34,435 nucleotides of DNA from Pseudomonadota bacterium (GCA_029778105.1 JAKOQZ010000062.1:1-34435), one strand, 5' to 3'. Numbered from the stretch's first letter, positions 18,063 to 26,610 are shown. Notes: a model not told the origin generated them from the sequence alone. Translations and numbers: made by a program.

Positions 18063-19411
18063 CCCGCGCCTTCACGCCCAGCCACGACCGCCTGATCTGG
18101 GATCAGACCGACGAGGTCGCACGCGGCGTGATCCGCGAACAGCACATGATGCCGCTGTCCGCCCTGGGGCTGACGACCGTCGGCTGGATCTATACCGGAC
18201 CGGGCCTGGCGCTGTTCTGGGCCGGCGCGATGATCCTCTCCACCGCCGCGCTTTTGGTCGCGTGCCACTGGTTCAAGCGCCAGACCTACGGCGTCACGCC
18301 GACCGCGAAGGCCCAACGCACGGTGCTGTTGGGATCGCTGGCGCAGACCGTCGTGACGGGCGGCCACATGCCGCTGTTCTGGGTCGCCGGAAACACCGAG
18401 GCGAATCTCGTTCTGCTGCTGATCTTCATGGCGAGCGCGATGCTGGCCGTCGCGCTGACGGCGGCTTCGCTGCCGATCCTCATTTCGAATGTCGCGTTTC
18501 ACGCGGTCGTCTGCGAAGCGGTTCTGCTGATCGAAGGCGGCGATACGGCCAACCTGCTCGCCATGCTGGCGCCGCTCTATTTCGCCGCGCTCGCCAGCTC
18601 CGGCGCACGGACATACCAGCGCCACCGCGAGGTCCTGACGCTGGCGCAGGAACGCGAGGCGATGATCGAGGACCTGACGCAGGCCAACCAGGCCAAGACG
18701 CGGTTTCTGGCCAATATGAGCCATGAACTCCGCACGCCGCTGAACGCCATTCTGGGGTTCTCGGAGATGATGAAGACGCAATCGTTCGGCCCGCACGGCT
18801 CGCCGAAATATCTGGAGTATGCGTTCGACATTCATTCGAGCGGCGCGCACCTGCTCGACCTGATCAACGATCTTCTGGACGGCGCGCGCGTCGATGCGGG
18901 CACCTATGTGCCGAGCGATGAAATCTTCGCCCTGCCGGACCTGTTCGACGAATGCGTCCGCCTGCTGCAGGGGCGCGCGATGGAGAAGAACCTGTCGCTA
19001 CGCTGCGTCGGCGGCTTTGCCGGGTATCTGAAGGCCGACCGGCGGGGCATCAAGCAGGTCGTCATCAACCTGCTGGCGAATGCGGTGAAATTCTCACCGG
19101 GGCGCGGGCGCGTCGCGTTGAGCGCGGCGCTGGAGCCGAACGGCGATCTGCAGATTCTCGTCAGCGACAATGGTCCGGGCATCGACGCGGCCGATCTGCC
19201 CCGCATATTCCAGAGCTTCGGTCAGGGCCGGCATGACGTCGCCGAACGCGACCGGGGGGTCGGCCTTGGACTGGCCATCGTGAAGGGCATCGTGACGGCC
19301 CATGGCGGCACGATCGAGGTGCGCAGCAAGCCGGGCGACGGCACGGCGATGATCGTGCGTCTGCTGTCGGGGCGCGTTCTCACCGCCCTGCCCGGCGCGC
19401 TGGTCGCCTGA
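18059..19411 (+). CDS. Membrane sensor histidine kinase (HK3)
   Basis: H-box FLANMSHELRTPLNAILGFSEMMKTQ; NLLANAVKFSPGRG; SDNGPGIDAAD; GVGLGLAIV. ATG overlaps the HK2 TGA. Confidence 0.92.
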   Translation: MTRAFTPSHDRLIWDQTDEVARGVIREQHMMPLSALGLTTVGWIYTGPGLALFWAGAMILSTAALLVACHWFKRQTYGVTPTAKAQRTVLLGSLAQTVVTGGHMPLFWVAGNTEANLVLLLIFMASAMLAVALTAASLPILISNVAFHAVVCEAVLLIEGGDTANLLAMLAPLYFAALASSGARTYQRHREVLTLAQEREAMIEDLTQANQAKTRFLANMSHELRTPLNAILGFSEMMKTQSFGPHGSPKYLEYAFDIHSSGAHLLDLINDLLDGARVDAGTYVPSDEIFALPDLFDECVRLLQGRAMEKNLSLRCVGGFAGYLKADRRGIKQVVINLLANAVKFSPGRGRVALSAALEPNGDLQILVSDNGPGIDAADLPRIFQSFGQGRHDVAERDRGVGLGLAIVKGIVTAHGGTIEVRSKPGDGTAMIVRLLSGRVLTALPGALVA

Positions 19412-19423
19412 CCCGAACAAAAA

Positions 19424-19444
19424 CGGCGGCCCGCCGGGCCGCCG
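19424..19444. terminator. Rho-independent-like hairpin after HK3
   Basis: CGGCGGCCC-GCC-GGGCCGCCG between convergent genes ending 19411 and 19469. Confidence 0.65.
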
Positions 19445-19468
19445 CTTCGTCGTCGCCGTGAGCCGAGA

Positions 19469-20599
19469 TCAGCCCAGCGTCGCGTAGCGCTTGAGGTGAT
19501 GATCGACGTTGCCGAACAGCGTGTCGATCATGGTCAGGCGCTTGAAATAGTGGCCGACATTCAGTTCGTCGGTCATGCCCATGCCGCCGTGGATCTGCAC
19601 CGCCGACTGGCCGATGAAGCGGCCGGCCTTGCCGATCTGCACCTTGGCGGCCGAGGCGGCCTTCTTGCGCTCGGCTTCTTCCTCTTCGAGCTTCAGCGTC
19701 ACCATGTAGGTGATCGAGACCGACTGCTCGTAGTTCATGAACATGTCGACCATGCGGTGCTGAAGCACCTGGAACTTGCCGATCGGCGTGCCGAACTGCT
19801 TGCGCGTCTTGGCGTATTCGATGGTGGTGTCGTTCAGCACCTTCATGGCGCCGGTCGATTCCGCAGCCAGCGCGGCGATCGCCTGATCGGTGACCAGCTC
19901 GACCGTCTTCAGGCCGCCGCCGACTTCGCCGATGACGGCATCGGCGCCGACCGTGACGTTCTCGAGCGTGACTTCCGAGGCGCGGTTGCCGTCGACCGTG
20001 GGATAATCGCGGGTCGAGACGCCCTTGGCGCTCTTGTCGACGATGAAGACGGTGACGCCGTCGGCGTCGCGCTGGCCGCCGGAGGTGCGGGCGGTGACGA
20101 TGAGCTTGTCGGCGAAGGGCGCGCCCAGCACGACCGCCTTATGGCCGTTCAGCACGTAGCCGTCGCCCGACTTCTTGGCCGTGGTGGTGAGGTCGGCGAG
20201 GTTGAAGCGGCCCTGCGGCTCGGCATAGGCGAAGGCGAAGACCGTCTCGCCGGCGGCGATGGCCGGAAGCAGCTCTTCCTTCTGTGCAGTGCTGCCCGCC
20301 GCCTTGAGGAAGCCGGCCGCGATCACCGCGTTGTTCAGCCAGGGCTCGATGACGAGGCCGCGGCCGAATTCCTCGGCGATGATCATCGCGTCGACCGCGC
20401 TGCCGCCCAGACCGCCGAAATCTTCCGGCATCGCGACGCCGAGAAGGCCCATCTCGGCGATCTGGCCGTACACTTCCTTGCGCCAGCCGGCGTCGGACTT
20501 GCTGACCTTGCGGCGGGTTTCGAAGTCGTAGGCGCCCTGAATAAACTTCTGCACGGAGTTGCGCAGCAGGGTCTGTTCTTCAGTGAAGGAGAAATCCAT
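19469..20599 (-). CDS. Acyl-CoA dehydrogenase
   Basis: MDFSFTEEQTLLRNSVQKFI, LLGVAMPEDFGGLGGSAVDAMIIAEEFGRG, QIHGGMGMTDELNVGHYFKRLTMIDTLFG. Confidence 0.94.
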   Translation of the reverse strand: MDFSFTEEQTLLRNSVQKFIQGAYDFETRRKVSKSDAGWRKEVYGQIAEMGLLGVAMPEDFGGLGGSAVDAMIIAEEFGRGLVIEPWLNNAVIAAGFLKAAGSTAQKEELLPAIAAGETVFAFAYAEPQGRFNLADLTTTAKKSGDGYVLNGHKAVVLGAPFADKLIVTARTSGGQRDADGVTVFIVDKSAKGVSTRDYPTVDGNRASEVTLENVTVGADAVIGEVGGGLKTVELVTDQAIAALAAESTGAMKVLNDTTIEYAKTRKQFGTPIGKFQVLQHRMVDMFMNYEQSVSITYMVTLKLEEEEAERKKAASAAKVQIGKAGRFIGQSAVQIHGGMGMTDELNVGHYFKRLTMIDTLFGNVDHHLKRYATLG

Positions 20600-20637
20600 G
20601 ACGTTTCCTGAAAGCTTATGTTGGGGCGAACCGGGGC

Positions 20638-21819
20638 TTAGAGCCCCAGCACCATCTTCGCAATGATGTTGCGCTGGATCTCGTTGGAGCCGCCATAGAT
20701 CGAGGTCTTGCGCATGTTGGCGTAGTTCTGCGTCGTGCCTTCGGCATAGGCGGGGCCGGGCGCGAACTCGTTGTGCGACAGCGGGTCGGAATAGGGCAGC
20801 GAGTAATAGCCCACGCCCTCCATCACCAGCTCGGTGATGCGCTGCTGGATCTCGGTGCCCTTGATCTTGAGGATCGAGGATTCGAGGCCCGGACCCTTGC
20901 CGGCCTGTTCGGACGCCAGGGTGCGCAGCTCGGTGAACTCAAGCGCCGTAAGATCGATCTCGAGCTCGGCGATCTTGCGTTCGAAATCGGCGTCGTCGAT
21001 CAGCTTCTCGCCGTCGATGACTTCCATCGCCAGCATGTCCTTGAGGCGCGAGATCGCGCGCTTGGAGCGGGCGACGCCCGCAATGCCGGCGCGTTCGTGG
21101 CTGAGCAGGAACTTGGCGCAGGTCCAGCCCTTGTTCTCTTCGTGGATGCGGTTTTCGACCGGCACCTTCACGTTGTCGAACCAGACCTCGTTGACCTCGT
21201 GACCGCCATCCATCGTGATGATCGGCTTCACGGTGATGCCCGGCGTCTTCATGTCGATGAGCAGGAAGGAGATGCCTTCCTGGGCCTTGGCGTTCTTGTC
21301 GGTGCGCACCAGGCAGAAAATCCAGTCGGCGAACTGGGCGAGCGTCGTCCAGGTCTTCTGGCCGTTGACGATGTAATAATCGCCTTCGCGGACCGCAGTG
21401 GTCTTGAGGCTGGCGAGGTCGGAGCCGGCGCCCGGCTCGGAATAACCCTGACACCACCACACGTCGCCCGAGAGGATGCCGGGGATGTACTTGTCCTTCT
21501 GCTCCTGGGTGCCGAAGGTGTAGATCACCGGGCCGACCATGGACACGCCGAAGGGAAGGATCGCCGGGGTTTCGGCGCGGGCGTTTTCCTCGTTCCAGAT
21601 ATATTTCTGGGTCGGCGTCCAGTTGGTGCCGTAGGGCGCCGGCCACGAGGGAACGAGCCAGCCCTTCTTGTAGAGAATGCGGTGCCAGACAAGGAAATCT
21701 TCCTTGTTGCGATATTCGCCCCGGCGCACGCCCTTGAGGTGCTGCGGCTGATTCTCCTCGATGAAGGCGCGCACTTCGGCGCGGAACGCTTCATCTTCGG
21801 GCGTGAAATTGATGTCCAT
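20638..21819 (-). CDS. Acyl-CoA dehydrogenase
   Basis: MDINFTPEDEAFRAEVRAFIEEN, WWCQGYSEPGAGSDLASL, SIYGGSNEIQRNIIAKMVLGL. Confidence 0.95.
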   Translation of the reverse strand: MDINFTPEDEAFRAEVRAFIEENQPQHLKGVRRGEYRNKEDFLVWHRILYKKGWLVPSWPAPYGTNWTPTQKYIWNEENARAETPAILPFGVSMVGPVIYTFGTQEQKDKYIPGILSGDVWWCQGYSEPGAGSDLASLKTTAVREGDYYIVNGQKTWTTLAQFADWIFCLVRTDKNAKAQEGISFLLIDMKTPGITVKPIITMDGGHEVNEVWFDNVKVPVENRIHEENKGWTCAKFLLSHERAGIAGVARSKRAISRLKDMLAMEVIDGEKLIDDADFERKIAELEIDLTALEFTELRTLASEQAGKGPGLESSILKIKGTEIQQRITELVMEGVGYYSLPYSDPLSHNEFAPGPAYAEGTTQNYANMRKTSIYGGSNEIQRNIIAKMVLGL

Positions 21820-21923
21820 GGCTTCTCCTCGAGCCCTTCGGGAATGTCGTGCCCGGCATAGGCCGACAAATTGTCAAAAGGCGCGCGATGATAGCCAGCA
21901 AGACCGCGCGCGCAAGCCGACGT

Positions 21924-21940
21924 TGCGTCAAGTCGACGCA
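21924..21940. promoter_or_regulatory. Inverted repeat TGCGTC-N5-GACGCA, candidate operator
   Basis: Direct reading, about 105 bp upstream of the acyl-CoA dehydrogenase start (21819, minus) and 93 bp upstream of the 22033 gene. Confidence 0.3.
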
Positions 21941-22032
21941 GGAATCTTCACCCCGCCCGGCGGGGCCGCAGCCGCACTTGTTGCCCCCGGGGATGCCCCC
22001 CTAGCCTGCCCGCCCTGGGGAGAGAGCCGCTG

Positions 22033-22668
22033 ATGGCCGACACCGACGATGCCCTGCGCCGTTTCCGGGCGAGCATGATCCTGAACTTCGACGTCTGGCA
22101 TGACGGCATTCCCTACGATCTGGACGCGCTGATGGCATTGCCGGAGGCCGAGCGCAGCGCCATCGGGCGCGAACTGGCCGCGAAGGGCGAACTGGACTGG
22201 CGCGACGTGCAGGCGCTGGAGCGGATCGGCACGCCGGAAGCGCTGGCGCGGATCGCCGCAGCCGCAGGCGCGCAGGCCGATCATGGCGGCGCCAGCGCCC
22301 TGCGCGCCGCCGCATCCCACGGCTGGCCGCGCGAGCGAGAAGATCGCTTCATCGCCCTGCTGGAGGCGGCGCGGCCGATGGAGACCTCGTTCGATACGCT
22401 GTTCGACGTGGCCGAAGCCCACCCGACCCCGCGCGTGCGTGCAAAGCTGCTGGAGCTCGCGACCGGCGGCGCGCCGGAGACGCGATATGCGTTCGGGGCA
22501 TTTCTGCTCTATCTGCACGGACAAGCGGAGGACTGGTATGGGCTCGACACGGAGCATCGGCCGCACCTGCTTGGCCTGTCGGACAGCGGCGCGGCGCGCG
22601 CAGGTGCGGAAGCATGGCTGCGCAACATGATCGCCTCGCCGATCCATACGCGGGAAGACGCCCGATGA
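22033..22668 (+). CDS. Hypothetical soluble alpha-helical protein
   Basis: 211 aa, helical-repeat-like composition, coupled by ATGA to the next gene. Confidence 0.75.
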   Translation: MADTDDALRRFRASMILNFDVWHDGIPYDLDALMALPEAERSAIGRELAAKGELDWRDVQALERIGTPEALARIAAAAGAQADHGGASALRAAASHGWPREREDRFIALLEAARPMETSFDTLFDVAEAHPTPRVRAKLLELATGGAPETRYAFGAFLLYLHGQAEDWYGLDTEHRPHLLGLSDSGAARAGAEAWLRNMIASPIHTREDAR

Positions 22669-23690
22669 TCACCGCGCTGGCGCTCATCGCCATGATGATG
22701 ACCCTGCCATTGCTGGTGACGCTGCCGTGGTTCGGCTGGGGACCGGGGATCGACGCCGCAGGCAGAGGCATGGCGATGTTCTTTCCCGTCATCGCGATGA
22801 CCGTGCGCGTGCTGTGCCTGGGCGCGGCGGTCGTCGTCCTGGCGGCCGAAGGCGGACTGGCGTGGAGCGGCCTTGGAGCGGCCGCATCCGGCGCGCTTGG
22901 GATTGCGTTCATCGCCGCGACCGGCGGCGTGTCGTTTCTGTCGGTTTCGCAACTCGTCGAGGCGCCGCCGCCGGACTATTCCGCCGCACCGGCATGGCTG
23001 GCGAGCGTCGCCCTGCCGATGGCGGTCGCGATCTGGATGCTCGCCGAAACCTATGGAGCGCCCGATGGCGCTCAGCTTTGGGTGTTGCGCGGCTTTCTGA
23101 TCGTGCTGGCGCTGTCGCCCCTGCCCTTCCTTCTGCGCAACATGAAGGAGCGGGAGGCCGCCGCCGCGCACGACCGGTCGGAGCAAGCCGCGGCAGAGGC
23201 CAGCGCAGCCGCACGCCTGGACGCACTGCCGCAGGATGCGGATCTGGCCCAGACGCTGGCCTTCATCGACACGATCCCCGAAAGCGACTGGCGGCTGCAG
23301 GAGATGGCAAAGCAGCGTGCCGCGGCGCTGCCCGATGCGCCGTCGGCGGTGATGGCGATGCTCGCCAGCGACGACCGCGCAGAGCGCCTGCGCGCCGCCC
23401 TGCACACGGTCAATGTCGCGATGCCTTTGACGCCCGACTATTTCGCGATCGCCGAAACCGAGATCGCCGCGATCATCGACCGCCTGCAGACCAAGGCCGC
23501 CCCGGACGCCGAGCTTTACCGCGAGGGACGCGCCGCGATCCGGCTGGCCTGGCCGGCGATGCACCGGAGCGATCTGAAGAAGACGCAGATGGAGGCGCTG
23601 CGCGCCGCGCTGGAGGCCCAGGGGGACGGGTCGGCCTGCCGGGCGCTCGTCTACGACGCGGGGCTGCTCGCCGCCTATGTGAACGGCTGA
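22665..23690 (+). CDS. Hypothetical membrane protein with cytoplasmic C-terminal domain
   Basis: MITALALIAMMMTLPLLVTLPWFGWGPG..., several hydrophobic segments then a helical soluble region; start overlaps upstream stop. Confidence 0.75.
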   Translation: MITALALIAMMMTLPLLVTLPWFGWGPGIDAAGRGMAMFFPVIAMTVRVLCLGAAVVVLAAEGGLAWSGLGAAASGALGIAFIAATGGVSFLSVSQLVEAPPPDYSAAPAWLASVALPMAVAIWMLAETYGAPDGAQLWVLRGFLIVLALSPLPFLLRNMKEREAAAAHDRSEQAAAEASAAARLDALPQDADLAQTLAFIDTIPESDWRLQEMAKQRAAALPDAPSAVMAMLASDDRAERLRAALHTVNVAMPLTPDYFAIAETEIAAIIDRLQTKAAPDAELYREGRAAIRLAWPAMHRSDLKKTQMEALRAALEAQGDGSACRALVYDAGLLAAYVNG

Positions 23691-23728
23691 CGCTTGCGGC
23701 GCGCGGCCGCCGCGCATACCACTGCGCT

Positions 23729-23920
23729 ATGCCCGCCGCCGCGCAGCCCATCGAAACGCCTTGCGTCAAGGTCTGCGTCCTGGACCCTGCGAGCGGGCTC
23801 TGCACCGGGTGCCGGCGCAGCTTGCGCGAGATCGCCGCCTGGGGCTCGATGCCGCCCGAGATGCGCGCAAGGATCATGTCGGAGCTGCCGGGCCGCGCCG
23901 CCGGGACTGCGGGCGCATGA
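23729..23920 (+). CDS. DUF1289 family protein
   Basis: PIETPCVKVCVLDPASGLCTGCRRSLREIAAWGSMPPEMRARIM: the C-x3-C ... C-x2-C pattern of DUF1289. Confidence 0.88.
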   Translation: MPAAAQPIETPCVKVCVLDPASGLCTGCRRSLREIAAWGSMPPEMRARIMSELPGRAAGTAGA

Positions 23921-24615
23921 AGGCATTCGGCTATTTCATCCTCGCCTTGCTGATCCTCATCGCGCTGGCGGCGCTGGGCTCGTGGGCGCTGGGCATTCGC
24001 CTCGGCGAGGACTGGAGCGACACGCGGGGCGTCAGGCTCGCCTGGGCTGGAACGCTGGCGGCGCTGTTTTCGGTGGGGCTGCTGGCGAGCTCGCGCCAGA
24101 AGGCATCGACCACGATCTTCAGTCTGCTGGCCTGGGCCGGGGCGTTCCTGATCCTCATTCTGGCGTATTCCTATCGCGACGAGGCGAAAGCGATGTGGAC
24201 GCGCATCCGGGGCGAATTCTTCGGCAGCGAGGCGGTCGTGACAGCGACCGGGAACGTCGAGCTGCGGCGCATGCCGGACTCCCACTTCTATGCCGACGCC
24301 GACGTGAACGGGGGCAAGGTCACCTTCATGGTCGACACCGGCGCAACGACGGTGGCGCTGTCGTGGCGAGACGCCCGGGCTGCGGGCATCGACCCCGCCT
24401 CGCTGGATTTCTCGCAGACCGTGATGACGGCGGGCGGGCCTGTGAAGTCCGCTTTTGTGCGGCTCGGCCGGCTGGCGATCGGCCCGATCGTGCGGCTCGA
24501 CGTGGCTGCGGCCGTCCTGCCGGAGGGGATTGAGGGCTCGCTGCTGGGTCTCAGCTTTCTCGACACATTGACGTCATACCAGATTTCCGGCGACCGGCTG
24601 ACGCTGCGGGATTGA
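23917..24615 (+). CDS. TIGR02281-type clan AA retropepsin-like aspartic protease, membrane anchored
   Basis: VNGGKVTFMVDTGATTVALSWRDARAAGID, VRLDVAAAVLPEGIEGSLLGLSFLDTLTSYQISGDRLTL. Confidence 0.9.
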   Translation: MKAFGYFILALLILIALAALGSWALGIRLGEDWSDTRGVRLAWAGTLAALFSVGLLASSRQKASTTIFSLLAWAGAFLILILAYSYRDEAKAMWTRIRGEFFGSEAVVTATGNVELRRMPDSHFYADADVNGGKVTFMVDTGATTVALSWRDARAAGIDPASLDFSQTVMTAGGPVKSAFVRLGRLAIGPIVRLDVAAAVLPEGIEGSLLGLSFLDTLTSYQISGDRLTLRD

Positions 24616-24641
24616 TCGCCGCCCCCGCGACCGCCTATCTA
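24612..24641 (+). promoter_or_regulatory. Candidate sigma70-type promoter TTGATC-N18-TATCTA
   Basis: Direct reading upstream of the 24668 start. Confidence 0.35.
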
Positions 24642-24667
24642 GACTTTCCCTCACATACGGAACGCAC

Positions 24668-26203
24668 ATGCTCGCCACACCGCGCGACGACCTGAAGCCC
24701 AACACCGCCCTTTGGGAGAGCGTACCGCACATCGCGGCGACCGGGTTCCGCGAATATGACGCGCGCTGGAAATACGGCGTCGACATCAACCTGATGGGGT
24801 TCCAGGCGCTGGGTCTGGCGCTGGGCACCATGGTCTACGACACCTGCACGGCGCGGGGTGAAAAGCCCCGCATCGTGGTGGGCCACGACTATCGCGACTA
24901 TTCGCTGATGCTGAAGCATTCGCTGACCGTCGGCCTGATGGCGGCGGGGTGCGAGGTGAACGACATCGGCCTGGCGCTGTCGCCCGTCGCCTATTTCGCC
25001 CAGTTCGCCTATGACTGCCCCGCCGTCGCGATGGTGACCGCCAGCCACAACGAGAAGCCGTGGACGGGCGTGAAGATGGGCGTCGAGAAGCCGCTGACCT
25101 TCGGCCCGACGGAGATGAACGCGCTTAAGGACATCACGCTGGGCGCCAAGTGGAAGGCGCGGCCCGGCGGGGCGTATGTGTTCCACAGCGACGCCCGCGA
25201 TCTCTACATCGCCGATCTGCTGAAAGACGGACCGCTGAAGCGCAAGATCCGCGCCGTCGTCGCCTGCGGCAACGGTACGGCGGCCCATTATGCGCCGGAG
25301 GTGCTGGCGAAGCTGGGCGTGGAGGTCGTGCCGCTGGACACCGAGCTGGACTACACCTTCCCCCGCTATAACCCGAACCCCGAAGACCACGAGATGCTGC
25401 ACGCGATGAGCGTGGCGGTGAAAGAGACGGGCGCGGAGCTGGCGCTCGGCTTCGACGGCGACGGCGACCGTTGCGGGGTTTGCGACGACAAGGGCGAGGA
25501 GATCTTCGCCGACAAGATCGGCGTGATGCTGGCGCGGGATCTTTCGGCGCTCTACCCGAACCGCGTGTTCGTGGCCGACGTGAAGTCGACCGGGCTCTTC
25601 GCGGTCGACCCGGTGCTGAAGGCGAACGGCGCGAGCGCCGACTACTGGATGACCGGCCACAGCCACATCAAGCGGCGCAATCACCAGATCAACGCGCTGG
25701 CCGCTTTCGAGAAGTCGGGCCACTTCTTCTTCAACGCGCCGGTCGGGCGCGGCTATGACGACGGGCTGGTCTCGGCCATCGCCGTGCTGCGCATGATGGA
25801 GCGCAACCCGGGCAAGTCGCTGTCGCAGCTTTACGGCGAGCTGCCGGTGACGCACGCGACGCTGACGATGGGGCCGTATTGCGGCGACACGGTGAAGTAC
25901 GGCGTCGTCGACGAGCTGGTCGCGAAATTCCAGAAGATGAAAGCCGACGGCGAGTCGGTGACCGGACAGAAAATCGTGGACGTGCTCACCGTGAACGGCG
26001 TGCGCTTTACAACCGAGGATGGAACCTGGGGCCTGATCCGCGCGTCGTCGAACAAGCCGCAGCTGGTCGTGGTGGCGGAGAGCCCGGTCTCAAAAGCGCG
26101 GATGTGCGCGATGTATCGGTATTTGAAACAAATTCTGGACGCCGATCCGCGCATGGGCGAGTGGGATCAAAACATGGACGCAATCTGTCAGGATTGTCAT
26201 TGA
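24668..26203 (+). CDS. Phosphomannomutase/phosphoglucomutase
   Basis: GFREYDARWKYG, VTASHNEKPWTGVKMG (phosphoserine loop), LGFDGDGDRCGVCDDKG (metal loop). Confidence 0.94.
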   Translation: MLATPRDDLKPNTALWESVPHIAATGFREYDARWKYGVDINLMGFQALGLALGTMVYDTCTARGEKPRIVVGHDYRDYSLMLKHSLTVGLMAAGCEVNDIGLALSPVAYFAQFAYDCPAVAMVTASHNEKPWTGVKMGVEKPLTFGPTEMNALKDITLGAKWKARPGGAYVFHSDARDLYIADLLKDGPLKRKIRAVVACGNGTAAHYAPEVLAKLGVEVVPLDTELDYTFPRYNPNPEDHEMLHAMSVAVKETGAELALGFDGDGDRCGVCDDKGEEIFADKIGVMLARDLSALYPNRVFVADVKSTGLFAVDPVLKANGASADYWMTGHSHIKRRNHQINALAAFEKSGHFFFNAPVGRGYDDGLVSAIAVLRMMERNPGKSLSQLYGELPVTHATLTMGPYCGDTVKYGVVDELVAKFQKMKADGESVTGQKIVDVLTVNGVRFTTEDGTWGLIRASSNKPQLVVVAESPVSKARMCAMYRYLKQILDADPRMGEWDQNMDAICQDCH

Positions 26204-26350
26204 GCGGCGATTGCGGGCGGAGTCACGCACTGCTACTGAATCTTTCAAGGACCGGAGTGACTGTGGGCGTGAAGCCAACTGCAATCGGACCGATCGCATG
26301 GCGCGCCCCCCGCGCCGACCTTATGAGACCCTAGACTGGAGTTTGGCTAC

Positions 26351-26554
26351 ATGGCGACTGGTACCGTGAAATTCTTCAACACGCAGAAGGGCTTTGGCTT
26401 CATTAAGCCCGACGACGGCGGCAAGGACGTCTTCGTGCACATCACCGCCGTGCAGGCGGCCGGCCTGCGTGGCCTCGATGAAGGCCAGGCCGTCGGCTAT
26501 GAGGTTGTCATGGAGCGCGGCAAGCCCGCCGCCGGCAATCTCAAGGCGATCTGA
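26351..26554 (+). CDS. Cold-shock protein (CspA family)
   Basis: MATGTVKFFNTQKGFGFIKPDDGGKDVFVHITAVQAAGLRGLDEGQAVGYEVV: RNP1 and RNP2 motifs. Confidence 0.97.
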   Translation: MATGTVKFFNTQKGFGFIKPDDGGKDVFVHITAVQAAGLRGLDEGQAVGYEVVMERGKPAAGNLKAI

Positions 26555-26577
26555 ATTCCATCACGATGGACTTCGCG

Positions 26578-26610
26578 AAGGCGGCGCAGCGATGCGCCGC
26601 CTTTTCGTTT
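26578..26610. terminator. Rho-independent terminator of csp
   Basis: AAGGCGGCGCA-GCGA-TGCGCCGCCTT followed by TTCGTTT. Confidence 0.82.

Noticed and set aside
24635-25855. 406-aa minus-strand ORF over phosphomannomutase
   Set aside because: Shadow ORF; the opposite strand has intact TASHNE and DGDGDR motifs.
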